The position numbers and the translations under genes were made by a program. The notes beneath the pieces are model-generated. The model was not told the DNA's origin and ran no database searches. It saw only the letters and a program-made list of their open reading frames with translations. From Patiria miniata (lineage: Eukaryota; Echinodermata; Asteroidea; Valvatida; Asterinidae): a stretch of 64,000 bases of DNA. Numbering within the stretch: position 1 is the stretch's first letter; each line of letters opens with the position of its first letter. Positions 45,603 through 56,142 of the stretch are shown piece after piece. The stretch is from positions 12,016,711 through 12,080,710 of the forward strand of contig NW_024037052.1 in the NCBI RefSeq assembly GCF_015706575.1. The letters are read 5' to 3'.

Positions 45603-48242
45603 AAATACACACCATTATTGATCAAATATAAGCATGATTCTTCTCACTCACGCATGCAATCAGTCGTCCTCAAATCCAGTGTTGGTCCGTCGCGCCGATC
45701 TCCTGTGCCCAGCCAAGTCTTATTGCTTGGTTCAACATACTACGTTGGTCATCCCAGTCTGGAGCTCTGGGCCTTAACCTGCCGGAAGCTGGGATTGACC
45801 CTTCTAGGAGTCGTTAGCGATGCTGAGGGCCTTCTTGGCTCAGAATCCTTGCTCCTGGATGAAATTTCATTGAGCTCAGAAAAAATATTCCATAGAAATT
45901 CACAAAACAGCAGGTAATGCATCCCAAACAATGTACATGATTTTTTTGGCTGAAAACCAGTTTTTCCAGTTTCATGTGCATAGCAAATTTCTGTGCTTGA
46001 ACTGTTGCATGAAATGGATAGCTGTTTTTGCCAGGTTTTCTGTTCTAAACAGACTTGTGTGCCGAGTAGGAAATGGGCCTTTTGTCTTAAGAAATGTTTA
46101 AGAACCTTTTTTTTGGGGGGGGGGATTTTACAAAGTACAGGAGCACTGCTTAAAACGATTTTCTTAGTTTCTTGTCTCGCTCCCTGAAAAAAGTTTCTAG
46201 AGAGTGAGAGAAGACAATTTTTCGTGAAATAAGATTTGTTTCTAATTTCAAGACAACCACTTTTAGCAGTCAGAATACCACTAGTACACACATAGATTAA
46301 GCCAGTTCCCTATCTCGATGAAGTAGTCCAGGTCAAAGGTCATTCGGAATAAAATCGCTGACATGATGATACGCAATATTACGCGAATGCTTATTCTGCT
46401 CGTAATTTCATGTGAGCGTCGTGCGACCACCTCCTTTCGATGAGCATTCGATAATCCCAAATGACCCACGAACCATACAATTTTGTGCAAGCGCAGTTGA
46501 AATATCAAACCGATTTATTTGTATGAAGATAGTGCCATGACAAAAATATTCACTAGTTTAGGTACTGGAACATGCTAAGCGTGAGCAGTGCATTTGTGCT
46601 ACTATATTACAGATTTACCGCATACGATTACAAGTGACTTCATGCATTTATAAGTTTGTCCTTGGTTTTCATGCAAGAAGTAACTTTTAAAATGGCTGTA
46701 CCCGAACTTGGCATTTGAAATGCTGTATTGTTACTGTGAACAAATGATTTAGAATTAAACAGGATTTTGTTAACCTGATGAATCCCTTAGGCCAAACCAT
46801 GCATTTCTGAAGTGTATTGTTATGAGGTTTGCTGCTACATGTAGACAGCCTGACTTGTATTTTCATTTGGTCCTTGAATTTTGTTCCATCCAGTGATTTG
46901 TCTGTTAGTCATGCAAGACTGTTCATGACCTTTTTTGTTATCCTGGCCATCCAAAGTTTAAATTATCTGTAATATATTCTTTGAAAAGTAGTGGGTATAT
47001 ACCAGTACATGTATAGGGTTATTCAACACCCCCCCCCCCCACCCCGTAGCACACCAACATGTGTAGGCACAAAGAAATACAACTGAAAAATGTCCAAAAA
47101 TTCCCCCTTCGCTGCCCACCTTTTCTGATGGCACCAGCCATCAAACCACAAAATCCATTGTGACGAGTCAAGGAACTATTCCAGTTTATGAACTCAGATC
47201 CTCTGGTAATTGCGATTTCCCCCTTTTTTTAGGCTTGAAAGCAGAACCAATCAAATGGAAACCATTGTTTGCATGAAATTTGTTTTGTTCAGGTTTTTTT
47301 TTCAAGTGAGGAGATTGATCCCTAGCTTTTAACGGTGTAAAAGTTTATGGCACCGTAATGGATGCCATACGTATGTGTATTTTAAGCGTTCTGACTTCCC
47401 GTTTCTTTGTTTAGGTGAACCGCATCAAGTTGTGTTTAGCTTTCAGGAGTCGTTTGCATTTAAGCGATCATGAGTCACTATAAATTCAAAGACATGAGAA
47501 TCTGTAGTGTTTCTATCAGCAGATAAGAGTTTTATTTCCCCATGTACATTGTTGGCGGTCATTCGTACACGGTGTTAACATTTGCATTTAGTTTCTGGAT
47601 GAAACTGTTGCATTTTTGGCTGTTTAATGTCTACAGGTGTTGGAAGTTGTGTCAATTTATGTGAAAATGTTAGCAACAGCCGTCAGGGTTTTTTGGTTTG
47701 TGTGTGCCAACTATGCCGTGTTTCAGGTGTACTGTCTTGGACAATAAGGATGTACTTGTAAAAACTAGTAGCGGCGGTTTTGGCCTCTGAAATGGAAAGC
47801 AGTTTGTCCCGACGAAAGTCACTTTCTGCCCCCGACTTACGCTCAGGGACCTTGCAACTACGATGGTAAGTACAGGTGCTATGTGTGTGACTCAACAAGT
47901 GACTTGTCAGGGGTTCTCATTTTTACGGCCAGGTCTGGCAACTAGGAACTACGGTTCCAGGTATTATCTAGCGGACCCCCAGCCGAGAGGATCATGTGAT
48001 ACATTTTGCAGTCCATGCAGAAAAACGACGATGTCATCTTTGGTATCTGAGATGGACAGTCACACAGGATCAAACCGTATACCTTGGCCCTTTCTGCTTC
48101 ACCACCATATCACCCCAATCGCGAAACAAAGTTACAGAAAAGCATCCAGTTTTTAAAGTTGTTGCAGTGTCTATTATATTCGGTTGGATTTTGAAGAAAA
48201 AAAATTATTCAAAGGTTTTCCTCCGTTTCATTTTCCACACAG
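45603..48242. other. Intronic stretch; one GC-balanced segment
   Basis: 45660-45870 is balanced and open on both strands (99 codons plus, 180 codons minus from 45749-46291). Neither product resembles a family I know and neither has good splice borders. C and G runs lie near 46119 and 47030. The intron ends with TTTCCACACAG at the next exon. Confidence 0.4.
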
Positions 48243-48286
48243 GCCGACGTCCCCGGATCATGCAATGAGCGGAAGCACAGATGGAG
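48243..48286 (+). CDS. Internal coding exon 2 of the SASH1-like gene (44-nt small exon)
   Basis: The acceptor is TTCATTTTCCACACAG and the donor GGAG|GTAAGG. The first base completes the Gly codon left by the Ser-rich exon; 14 codons PTSPDHAMSGSTDG follow; the last base begins another Gly codon, completed at 53330. The exon is therefore phase 2 in and phase 1 out, and only this frame is open and consistent with both neighbours. The product continues the Ser/Thr/Gly-rich linker and includes a TSP motif that could be a proline-directed phosphosite. No domain is visible. At 44 nt it would be missed by most open-frame scans; the evidence is splice sites plus frame continuity. Confidence 0.72.
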
Positions 48287-48564
48287 GTAAGGAATAAGAG
48301 CTTAATACTAAGAAATTTGCTTACTGCTTTGGTACATTTGCTGCTAAACATGTAGAGTGCAAGCAGTTTTTGTTTCAGTCCAAATCAAAAGATTGATCCG
48401 TCACATTGTAGCGACAGTAGATGAGGGCACTGAAAACTGGTTAAGACTTATACCCCTCACGTAACTCTAAACCTTCCCCCACCCCAAACTGTAAACCTTT
48501 CCCAACCCAACATCACCACCCTTACCGCTAACTCTATCCCACCCTACCCTCCACCCTATCCCAT
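48287..48564. other. Intronic stretch with C-rich strip
   Basis: 48470-48560 is a strip of CCCTACCCT-like words. Nothing else was seen. Confidence 0.4.
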
Positions 48565-48695
48565 CCTACAGACTGTATTATCGTACAGACCTTTATGAAC
48601 AATCTGAACAGCAACTTCTGAGATCTGAATTTTTGGGTTGGGTTGCGTACCCAGATACAAGTGATTTTTTTTTTCAGTCGGTTCCCAGTTCTCAT
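48565..48695 (+). repeat. Family Q fragment
   Basis: It matches 45455-45600: TATCGTACAGACCTTTATGA, the GATCTGAATTTTTGGGTTGG block and a TACCCAGATA block, with C in place of some terminal sequence. Ends are not preserved. Confidence 0.6.
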
Positions 48696-48869
48696 AAACC
48701 CTATACCACCCCAGCCACTGCCATCTTCAATTTAATCCCAAATTAGGTTTAAAAAGGAAAATGGTTTGGTTTACTAATGCCTTAGTATTGAGGAGCATTT
48801 GAGAAACATTGGTGGCTTTAAGTTCATAATCCTAGGGTATTAGTGGAATATGAATAATATAACCCATTT

Positions 48870-49250
48870 AACCTTCCCAAATCCTCCAGAATCCTCTTTG
48901 CAAAAAGGAGGTTTTTGCAGGATTGAGGCTGTATGGCAAAAATGTGTGGCTGATGCTGGGGGATGCGCTGTGTTAAGGTCTCGGGTCGGACCTTGTGTTG
49001 TTTATGCTCAGCCGTGCATACATTTAGGCCTAGATTATACTTGAAATCCTCCGCACTGCTCCAGGATGTCACTGGCTCTGCCTCAGCATATTGACAGTGA
49101 TTGCTGGAGGATTTCGCAGGATTGAGGCAGTGGTCACCCTCCAAGGACTGTATTCAAGAAATAACGGATTATTTTGGAAGATTGAGGCTGTGTGCAATTT
49201 TTAAATGGAGGCAGTTGGAGGATTTTGCAGGATTGAGGTTGCATCCTAGC
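48870..49250. repeat. Array of GCAGGATTGAGGCTGT-type units
   Basis: The word GGATTGAGG or AGATTGAGG recurs at about 48917, 49115, 49172 and 49224, often preceded by GGAGGATTTTGCA. Inverted AAATCCTCC words lie at about 48878 and 49043. Spacing is irregular, suggesting local duplication of a hairpin-forming unit. Confidence 0.6.
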
Positions 49251-50278
49251 AAATATGCCTAGGGAGTTTTAATGAAACCAACCAGATCTACTTCAATGTT
49301 TTTTGATCTAGCGGTCGCTCATAACAGCAGATCTGACCGTCGATGCTCCGTAAAATTTTCGTGAAATCGGATAGCCAAAAGAGGATTACAGCTGTGTGAC
49401 ATTTATAGGATAACCAACACATAAAAGAAACTGAATAAATTTGTAATTACCTTTTCCCCATTTTACTGAACTAGCTGTGCTTTTTGACAGAACAGGTGAT
49501 TTTTTTCCCCCCATAATATTTCCTCCCTTTAAAAAAAATTGATGTCGCTTTCGGCAGATCGATTTCCCCCTGGTGCGTTGATTTGATACGGGATCATCGA
49601 TAAAAATATGATGAATGTGATTCCGTTCAGAGGCCAATAATTTAGTGATCTGTCAAAATCTGCCGTCGGCGGAAGTTGCTTTTAAACACGCATTTCCTGT
49701 AGAGTGTTAGTAAGGATGAGTTTTTTTCCTTGTCAACTAGCTAACCGGATCCGGAAGAGGAACTGTTTAAAAAAAAAAAAGAAGTAGTAGTCATCAATTG
49801 GCGTTGAGTCAGGAAACCAACTCCAGATGACTGGTTACCCGAGGGAGGCTTAGATGTGTCACAGCTGATCAAGGAAACTATTTATCAAAAATGTCACGGC
49901 ACTTTAACATTAATTGCTCTGGATTCTGCACTGTCAGAAGCTTAACTTTTTACTCATTAGTTTTTCTTTTGGGAATTTAGTTGCAATTTTAAAAAACACT
50001 GCACATTTACTTTTAGTATAACAACAACTGCACTTTGCCAGTGTCCTGAAAATTTCCAAATAAAAAAAAATGATGTAAGTTTTGACAGATCAATTTGAAA
50101 ACGGACAGTTTTTTCGAAACACTTCATAGTGCAATATCGGGGACAACTGAAACATCTGTTATGCCACAGTGACCATGCGCGGATGGGGGGGGGGGGTGGA
50201 GGTCAATCCCCCCCCCCCCCCAGCTCTGTCCAAAAAAAATTTAAAAATCATAGAAATTCCTTACAAGTAATGCGAACC
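49251..50278. other. Intronic stretch with opposed G and C runs
   Basis: G run at about 50183-50195 and C run at 50207-50221 lie 12 bases apart and can pair. The rest is AT-rich with nothing recognised. Confidence 0.4.
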
Positions 50279-50685
50279 CCATGGGTTGGGACAAATAATT
50301 CAATGACATGTGATCAACAAATCACCAATCAGATGATGAGGATTTATTCATGTGTTGTATAAAACAAACTATACACTGCCCGAATAAATCCCCGTCATCT
50401 GATTGGTGGGTGGTTGATCACATGTCATTGAATTATTTGTCCCAACCCATGGCCCAGCCGCACCGAAATAATAGAAGTTTCATTTCACGGTCGGTGGCTC
50501 TGACCAGTCAGATGACGAGGATTTATTCAGGTGTTGTATAAAACAAATAATGAATGTTTCACATTTTTGTAATGAAAAGAATAATTTCATTATTAACATT
50601 TTGAATATTCCATTCCATCAGTCACCTCATGAAATTATTCTTACCATTGCACTCATAAACATTCATTATTTGTACACTAATAGCC
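50279..50685 (+). repeat. Foldback MITE, family F, copy 2 (two consecutive hairpins)
   Basis: Arms 50279-50350 and 50381-50452 are inverted copies with about six differences, starting CCATGGGTTGGGACAAATAA. A second pair at about 50537-50590 and 50630-50682 shares AATAATGAATGTTT and AGAATAATTTCAT. The whole is related to 2781-3138. It is non-coding. Confidence 0.82.
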
Positions 50686-51308
50686 TTGAAAAAGACAAAT
50701 AACCAAAGAAAATTTCGTCAAATGACATTTCCACCCTTTTATTTTAGACATTGGAGACGTTTCAACTTAAAACATGGAAATCTCGTCACTAGTCATGTCG
50801 TCAAAACGGCCTTGTGCATTATTTTAGTCATACCTAAATATATAAAGAAACAATGTTTCCATCAAGGCTGAATACATGTATACATGTAAGGTTTTGTTTA
50901 TGTGGGAAGTTTTAGTTTCACATGTTGTGAAAGAATGTTTTTCCAGATACTTGTATAAATGATTGAGTATTTTTCTATGAATCTGCCCGTGTGTAATCAG
51001 GAATATTTATCCTGAATGACCCTTGTGTTTGCTTTTGATTTGTATAGTGAGTTTTAAAAAGGGACTCATTCAGTAGAGAATGAAACCTGCAAGACACTTT
51101 GGCCTGCCAAATGACCACAGCATTGTGTTCATATTTCCCCCCTAATTTGCTGAATTTGACCGAAAGTTTTACCAAATATTTACATTTAGACAGAAATGTA
51201 TGTAAAACCTGAGTATAAGTTGGCCTATTTCAAAAGTTTCACGTTAAATTTGTTTTCAGTAAAGAGAATGGCCAAATAACACATGTATTGTACTATATAC
51301 ACCTGGCA
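50686..51308. other. Intronic stretch, nothing recognised
   Basis: AT-rich, with one TACATGTATACATGTA run near 50874. No exon or element ends. Confidence 0.4.
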
Positions 51309-51718
51309 CAATGGGCATTGCAACACGCAATTTAATACACAAATACTGAAATTTGTATTCTTTTGGAGACATTTCTTTGGTTCTCGTGTAGTAAAGTTTT
51401 CGAGTTTGAAAGTGAAGTTTCAAATTGCTCTTATTTTAACCACAATTAATTTCCTTGGCTGAAATTTGGACTTAATATCCTTTTCTAAAACTCTGCCACT
51501 TGCAACAGATCAACCCACCTTGGAAATTCCTAGTTTTGAGTAAAATCCATATATCTATTTTGTGAAAATCTTGTGGAGACATATTTCATCTATAGAAATT
51601 GCCCTTTGGAGACGTATACAATCTTTTGTTCCCTATTGTGTGCATGTCTCCAGAGGGCACGGTGTATCAGATCACTGATGCAGGCCCACCATTCAATTGT
51701 GTGTTGCAATGCCCATTG
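51309..51718. mobile_element. MITE family S
   Basis: Ends CAATGGGCATTGCAACACGC and, inward from the right, CAATGGGCATTGCAACACAC are inverted for about 28 bp with two differences. A nested pair around TTGGAGAC words is also present. No target duplication was seen. It lies directly before the candidate membrane-protein exon. Confidence 0.75.
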
Positions 51719-51744
51719 AAAATCTCACTAAGTGCAACTTTTAG

Positions 51745-52024
51745 TTTTGGGGTTTCAGGAGCTTCAGCGCTCGCGCTGCTGTTATTTCTTACACAGTGTT
51801 CTCAAGTGAGGCATCATATTGAACCGGAAAGTTTCTGTGATAAAACGTGTATTTCTGATTTTTTGTTCACTGAGAAATGTACAGACAAGGATGATTATAA
51901 AAACGGGTTTCGTTTTGTGCCAGGTGTATGCATTGTAATACAAGCCTTTTATATCGTAACCATAGCGCTCACATGCGTGTCCGTCCTTCACGCAACCAAA
52001 ACTTATTGTGAAAGTTGGCAATAA
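51745..52024 (+). CDS. Candidate terminal exon of a small multi-span membrane protein (TMEM179-like?)
   Basis: The frame ending at 52024 is open from 51599, but its first 40 codons come from MITE family S. A real exon would start at an acceptor near 51745 (CTTTTAG) or 51759 (GGGTTTCAG). The product has a membrane segment (FGVSGASALALLLFL), a polar loop with four Cys including ESFCDKTC, a second membrane segment (VCIVIQAFYIVTIALTCVSV) and the short tail HATKTYCESWQ. The order span - SxC loop - span - short tail recalls the C-terminal half of TMEM179/TMEM179B from memory; that is a weak match. AATAAA overlaps the stop codon (52020-52025) and a run of 14 A residues begins at 52092. It may be a nested gene's last exon, a retrocopied fragment or a chance frame. 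No upstream exon was found. Confidence 0.3.
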
Positions 52025-52104
52025 AACTAATGGCATTTTTACTGTTAGTGCACACAATCTTTTGTGCACGCGTTGTTTTTCTCACACAAGTAAAAAAAAA
52101 AAAA

Positions 52105-53012
52105 AGAAGAAGTCACCTGATCTTTTTTTATGTGTGTGAAAGGTCAGTCATCCATTTTTAATTCTGGCCAGCTATTTAGGTACTGCACGCACGTCACGTC
52201 ACGGTGTTGTAAACATGCACATCGAGGGTTCCGAAAATACTGTTGGTCTTTGTTATGGCACTTTCTTTTCGTTGTAGGGGTTGCAAGCTTTGTGATATTT
52301 TCAGGCTTCACAGATTTTGAATTTGTCAATCCACATTAGTCATCAGTTTTTGAAGCAAATAACTGGGTTTAGTACGGATGTTTTACTGATCGCTGACAAC
52401 TTCAAGTGTTAAAGAATCCTATATTAAAATATCCTACGCTGTCTGTCTGTCTGTCTGATGTCTGTCTTGTTTGATGTCTGTGTGTCATGTTTTTTTTTAA
52501 AGGCCTAAGCAGTGTATGCTGGTTAAATGGTATATATGCTCCGATTTCACTGTCCTCTGAAGTCATGATTGGCACGTGAAAAAAAAAGACTTAGTTGTTT
52601 TGTTTTGCATTTTTGGCAAATTTGTTTCGTTCAGACTTTGAATAGTGAAATATTACAACATTATATCTAGTGAAACTCTATCTATTACAACATTATATCT
52701 AGTAAAACTCTCCAAGCATAACGTTGACAATGCAAAAAGTGGCCATATTGCTTCACCAAGGCTTACCACGCCCACTTGGGGTCACCATGCAAATTCGGGT
52801 CAAAGTAATACATGTGTACATGTATAAGTACATAACATGGAAATTGGTGCGTGTTGCGCGTATTGCCCGATGTCGTGCAGAACCAGGGAATAAAGTGTTC
52901 AAAACCTGCCAGTGTTTTATCAGCTGTTTAAAGCCACTCATGCGACGGGCTTTTTACCAATAGGAATGGCTAAACTGTCTCAGGTATTTCTGAAATAAAT
53001 ATAAATGGTTGT
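52105..53012. other. Intronic stretch with a microsatellite and a family N fragment
   Basis: A (CTGT)n-like strip lies at about 52438-52490. Two tandem TATTACAACATTATATCTAG units occur at 52651-52702. A family N fragment is at 52934-52998. Confidence 0.45.
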
Positions 53013-53300
53013 GTTATTATTATTATCATTATTAATCATTTCTGGTAATGAAACCAACGATTCTTCAAAAGCGCCCTAGGCACTATAGCTCGCAAGCCTA
53101 TAGAAACCTGTGGAAAGAAGACAATGAGAAGAAGTTACAGTTTTAGAGGTGGGAGGAAAGGCCCAGAAGAATATTCTGGGGAAAACCCACAGAATCAGGC
53201 AGGGACTGAAAACCCCGGCAATCCACATATTGTCCCAGGCAGGATTCGAACCCAGGTCACAGCGGTGGTAGGCGAGGAAAGTACCGCTACGCCTACCTGA
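53013..53300 (-). mobile_element. tRNA-derived SINE on the minus strand
   Basis: Read in reverse, a tRNA-like head (53236-53299) begins CAGGTAGGCGTAGCGGTA and ends CCTGCCTG, so the outer stem pairs. Box B GGGTTCGAATCC is perfect at 53242-53253. The body ends near an ATT-rich tail at 53015-53035. It differs from the family D SINEs. It ends about 30 bp before the acceptor of the next exon. Confidence 0.8.
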
Positions 53301-53329
53301 TTCTGTTCCTTTCTGTTTCTGCTCATCAG

Positions 53330-53452
53330 GTTCAGGGGGAACCCCAGAGACGAAGAGGGGCCGTTCCCTAAAGAAGAACCTCAAGGCCCTAATGAGGACC
53401 CCAAGGAAACAGAAAGGGGAGGTACCCGCCCCCAACCAAGTCTCTGTCCAAG
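53330..53452 (+). CDS. Internal coding exon 3 of the SASH1-like gene (basic segment)
   Basis: The acceptor TTTCTGTTTCTGCTCATCAG and donor CAAG|GTAAGAA are both good. The first two bases complete the Gly codon from the 44-nt exon; 40 codons follow; one base is carried to the next exon. The product includes TKRGRSLKKNLKALMRTPRK, strongly basic, then KGEVPAPNQVSVQ. In human SASH1 (recalled, not searched) a basic stretch [20 protein letters not shown] lies just before the helical segment that matches the next exon. Order, charge and the KxQKG word agree here. Such a patch may bind acidic lipids or act as a nuclear-localisation signal; that is inference. The exon is CpG-poor but G/C-richer than its introns. 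Confidence 0.85.
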
Positions 53453-54984
53453 GTAAGAAACTTATCCCGATTGAAACTGATCTCATAGTCTGGTACCCTG
53501 ACCTGACAATTCCCCAACGCCCAGACGTCTGAATTGTAGGTCAGGCAACCGCCACCGGTCTAAAAAATATACACCACGGCCCTTTTTTTTTCAAAGCTTG
53601 GCTTCGTTGTCAGTTTGGCTTTATCATTAAAAGCTTTTAATGTTCCGATCATTTTTTTTTTAAATCACTTGCTTCATATATCATACAGTTTGATATTTCT
53701 GGAAGAAAATATTGACTAATGGTGACCTGAAAGTCAGGGACCGAAACAGCAGGCGAAGCCGAAATGGAGACCACACCGAGTTTTGGAATATCCCGGTAAC
53801 CGTCGTCAGAGTCAAAATAGTACATGACGCACCAGAAATAGCTTCCCAGAAAACTGTTTTGAGTAAAAAAAAAATTGAAAAGTTTGCAGCACTTTTACTT
53901 GTACAATGCCTCAGTAAAAACCAAGTTCACAGAGTTCAAGCAAAGCCTCTTGATAATTCCCACTTTCAAGGGATACAGCTCTTTCCTTTTGTTTCAGGGT
54001 CGAAATTTAGTCTGCCTTTTTTACTTCCCTTTTTTGGGGGGGTTGGGGGGCAGCTGTAAAAAAGAAGAAAGAAAAAAGAAGCTCAAATCAATACCACTCA
54101 GTCCCGCTACTGTCTTGAACGACAATTAACCTCCAATTGACCCAAAACGCAGCATCGACTGTACACCCCCGTGAATCTCATTCACCTCATGAAACCAACC
54201 ATCCAATAGATTTTCCCAATCCTCTCAATGGACAGCAGGGGAGCCACTCACTCAAAACTGAATCGACCAGTTCTCCCCCTCTTTTTTTTTTGGTTAAAAA
54301 CCAAGTAAAAAAGAAAATCATTAATCGCACTTTGTCTCGAATGGAATCTCCTAAAAGTATGCATTCCATTCAAGGACTTCAACTCAAGAATTTGGAGCAA
54401 TCCGAACCTCAAATTTTTTTTCTTATTCGGTTCCCTCCTCCGTAAAAATTCCTAAAACAGTTTCATGAATGACTCTCAAACGCAGCATTCGTGCCGTCAG
54501 TGAAAGCCAGGATTCTGGGGCCACCCGATATATCCCCAACGGGTATTGATTTATTGTTTTATTGAACCGCTCTGATTTCCTGAGCGGCAAACGATGCTTT
54601 GGCAGTATCACGTAGCCGGGCAGGACGACGAGAAAAAAAAATCTTTCGTCTGATGATTTTTTTTTTTAAGTCAAGCTTGGTACCACATTAAAAAGTGGTA
54701 AAGACAGAGGCTTACATGTACAATTTGTACAAGGGAGGAAGGCTAGGTTTTTGGTCATTAATCAAACACTGTTTGACATAAGGTGTCACAGCCATGTTGT
54801 TAATTAAGGTAAGTTTGTCTTATTAGTCTTATGTGTTGGTTGGGATGAGTTATGGGCACTGTTCAGCATGGAATCATGTGCACCCAGCTTTCGTTAGACA
54901 TGCATGTAACATTGATGGGAGAGGAAATGGGGTGGGGGGATTGCAAACCTCATAATTCAAGATTTCTAATCGAGCCTATCACAA
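53453..54984. other. Intron 3, mostly plain sequence
   Basis: Plus-strand frames of 115 and 102 codons (53712-54059, 54137-54445) contain no recognisable motif. The strip 53473-53560 has GGTACCCTGACCTGACAATT and GTCAGGCAACCG, a faint echo of family B's internal inverted pair. Nothing else was seen. Confidence 0.4.
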
Positions 54985-55446
54985 GTCAAGCACACGAAGT
55001 CAATCAAAGTTCGTTCACAAATAAATCACAAGTCATTCACAAGTCAGTCACCAGTCAATCATCAGTTAATCATAAGTCAATCACAAGTCAATTACAGGCT
55101 AATCACAAGTTAATCACAAGTCAATCACAAGTCAAATCACAAGTCAATCATAAGTCAATCACAAGTCAATCACAAGTCAATCACAAGTCAATCACAAGTC
55201 AATCACAAGTCAATCACAAGTCAATCACAAGTCAATCACAAGTCAATCACAAGTCAAATCGCAAGTCAATCGCAAGTCAATCACAAGTCAAATCACAAGT
55301 CAATCACAAGTCAATCACAAGTCAATCACCAGTCAATCACCTGTCAATCACAAATCAATCACAAGTCAATCACAAGTCAATCACAAGTTAATCACAAGTC
55401 AATCACAAGTCAATCACAAGTCAATCACAAGTCAAATCACAAACCA
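54985..55446 (+). repeat. 11-bp minisatellite, unit AGTCAATCACA
   Basis: About 40 head-to-tail copies; the left 120 bases are diverged and the centre is nearly uniform, with a few 12-base units (an extra A). Because 11 is not a multiple of 3, one frame stays open over most of the array and reads as an 11-residue repeat (NHKSITSQSQV). That is a by-product, not a gene. Confidence 0.95.
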
Positions 55447-55483
55447 GTGAAGAATAAATGAGACGTAATGACTCGTGGAGAAT

Positions 55484-55783
55484 AGACCTTATTCACGCGG
55501 GAGCCATTTTTGATCCTGTTCCCCGAATATATAGTATAAATTATAAACTGTTGAATGATGTGGTGCCAGACTATTTATGCGTTCCAAGCCTCACTTTCAT
55601 TTTTTTTTTTATTTCTTAAAACATTTGTATGCTTAATCACAAATTTTAAATTATTCATCAGAGCAGACTGGTATTAATGTGTAATTGACTTTATGTCATT
55701 GTTTTCATTTCTATTTGCAAATTCCAAAACTGAAGATTTTACCTCGCTTTCAATTCAAAATGGCCGAGTCATGAAGAATGCCT
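55484..55783 (-). mobile_element. MITE family A, copy 3
   Basis: It is the inverse orientation of the 15084 and 30413 copies. CCAGACTATTTATGC, AATTATTCATCAGAGCAGAC and TTTACCTCGCTTTCAATTC match, and both ends are worn (GACCTTATTCACGCGG; GAGTCATGAAGAATGCC). It lies 37 bp before the next exon. Confidence 0.82.
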
Positions 55784-55820
55784 ATTGGTGACTGACTCAC
55801 AAATATTGTTATGCACACAG

Positions 55821-55936
55821 GCCAACAGACTCCACAATGGCGTGCAGCGGATAGCAAACTGCCCCAGGAGGAAATCATGCAGATCTTCGACGAGGTCAAA
55901 CAGGGCAAATCCACCATAGAAGAAGCCTGGGCCAAG
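55821..55936 (+). CDS. Internal coding exon 4 of the SASH1-like gene (helical EEALxK-type segment)
   Basis: The acceptor is GTTATGCACACAG and the donor CCAAG|GTGGGT. Two bases complete the Gly codon from exon 3 and 38 codons follow, ending in phase 0. The product runs QQTPQWRAADSK, then LPQEEIMQIFDEVKQGKSTI, then EEAWAK. From memory, human SASH1 has [20 protein letters not shown] followed by EALARLKEYE. The shared pattern is EEI-Q---VK-----TIEEA-AK, spread over a predicted amphipathic helix. SASH1 is a cytoplasmic SH3/SAM scaffold linked to TLR4-TRAF6 signalling in mammals. Its SLY, SH3 and SAM domains lie further C-terminal, so they are expected downstream of this window. DBB-type adaptors (BCAP, Dof) have similar short helices and are the main alternative. 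I could not find the next exon. Confidence 0.85.
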
Positions 55937-56142
55937 GTGGGTTTAGCTCTCTTGTGGTACAATTTTTTTTTTGTAGAGAGTGTAAAACGTGATGAAATGT
56001 ATTTTCTGTGTAGCTCCCTCGCTTAATCATGTTCACGCAGATTAAGTTTTTCAAATGACGTGCTGTATGGTATTTTGGTTGGAATTGATGGGAATATGTA
56101 TACATGGAGTTTGCTTTTTGCGCAGTGAGACCAGCTGTGAGA

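Noticed and set aside
45749-46291. 180-codon minus-strand and 99-codon plus-strand frames
   Set aside because: Both are open over the same balanced segment; neither product resembles a family and neither has good splice borders.
53236-53299. Possible genuine tRNA gene on the minus strand
   Set aside because: The outer stem and box B fit, but box A is off consensus and no clean anticodon arm is visible; it continues into a SINE body.
54852-55391. 179-codon plus-strand open frame with an 11-residue repeat
   Set aside because: It is the translation of the 11-bp minisatellite; the frame is open because the unit lacks stops in all registers.
54985-55446. Possible CRISPR-like array
   Set aside because: Units are 11 bp and contiguous without spacers; this is a minisatellite in a eukaryotic intron.
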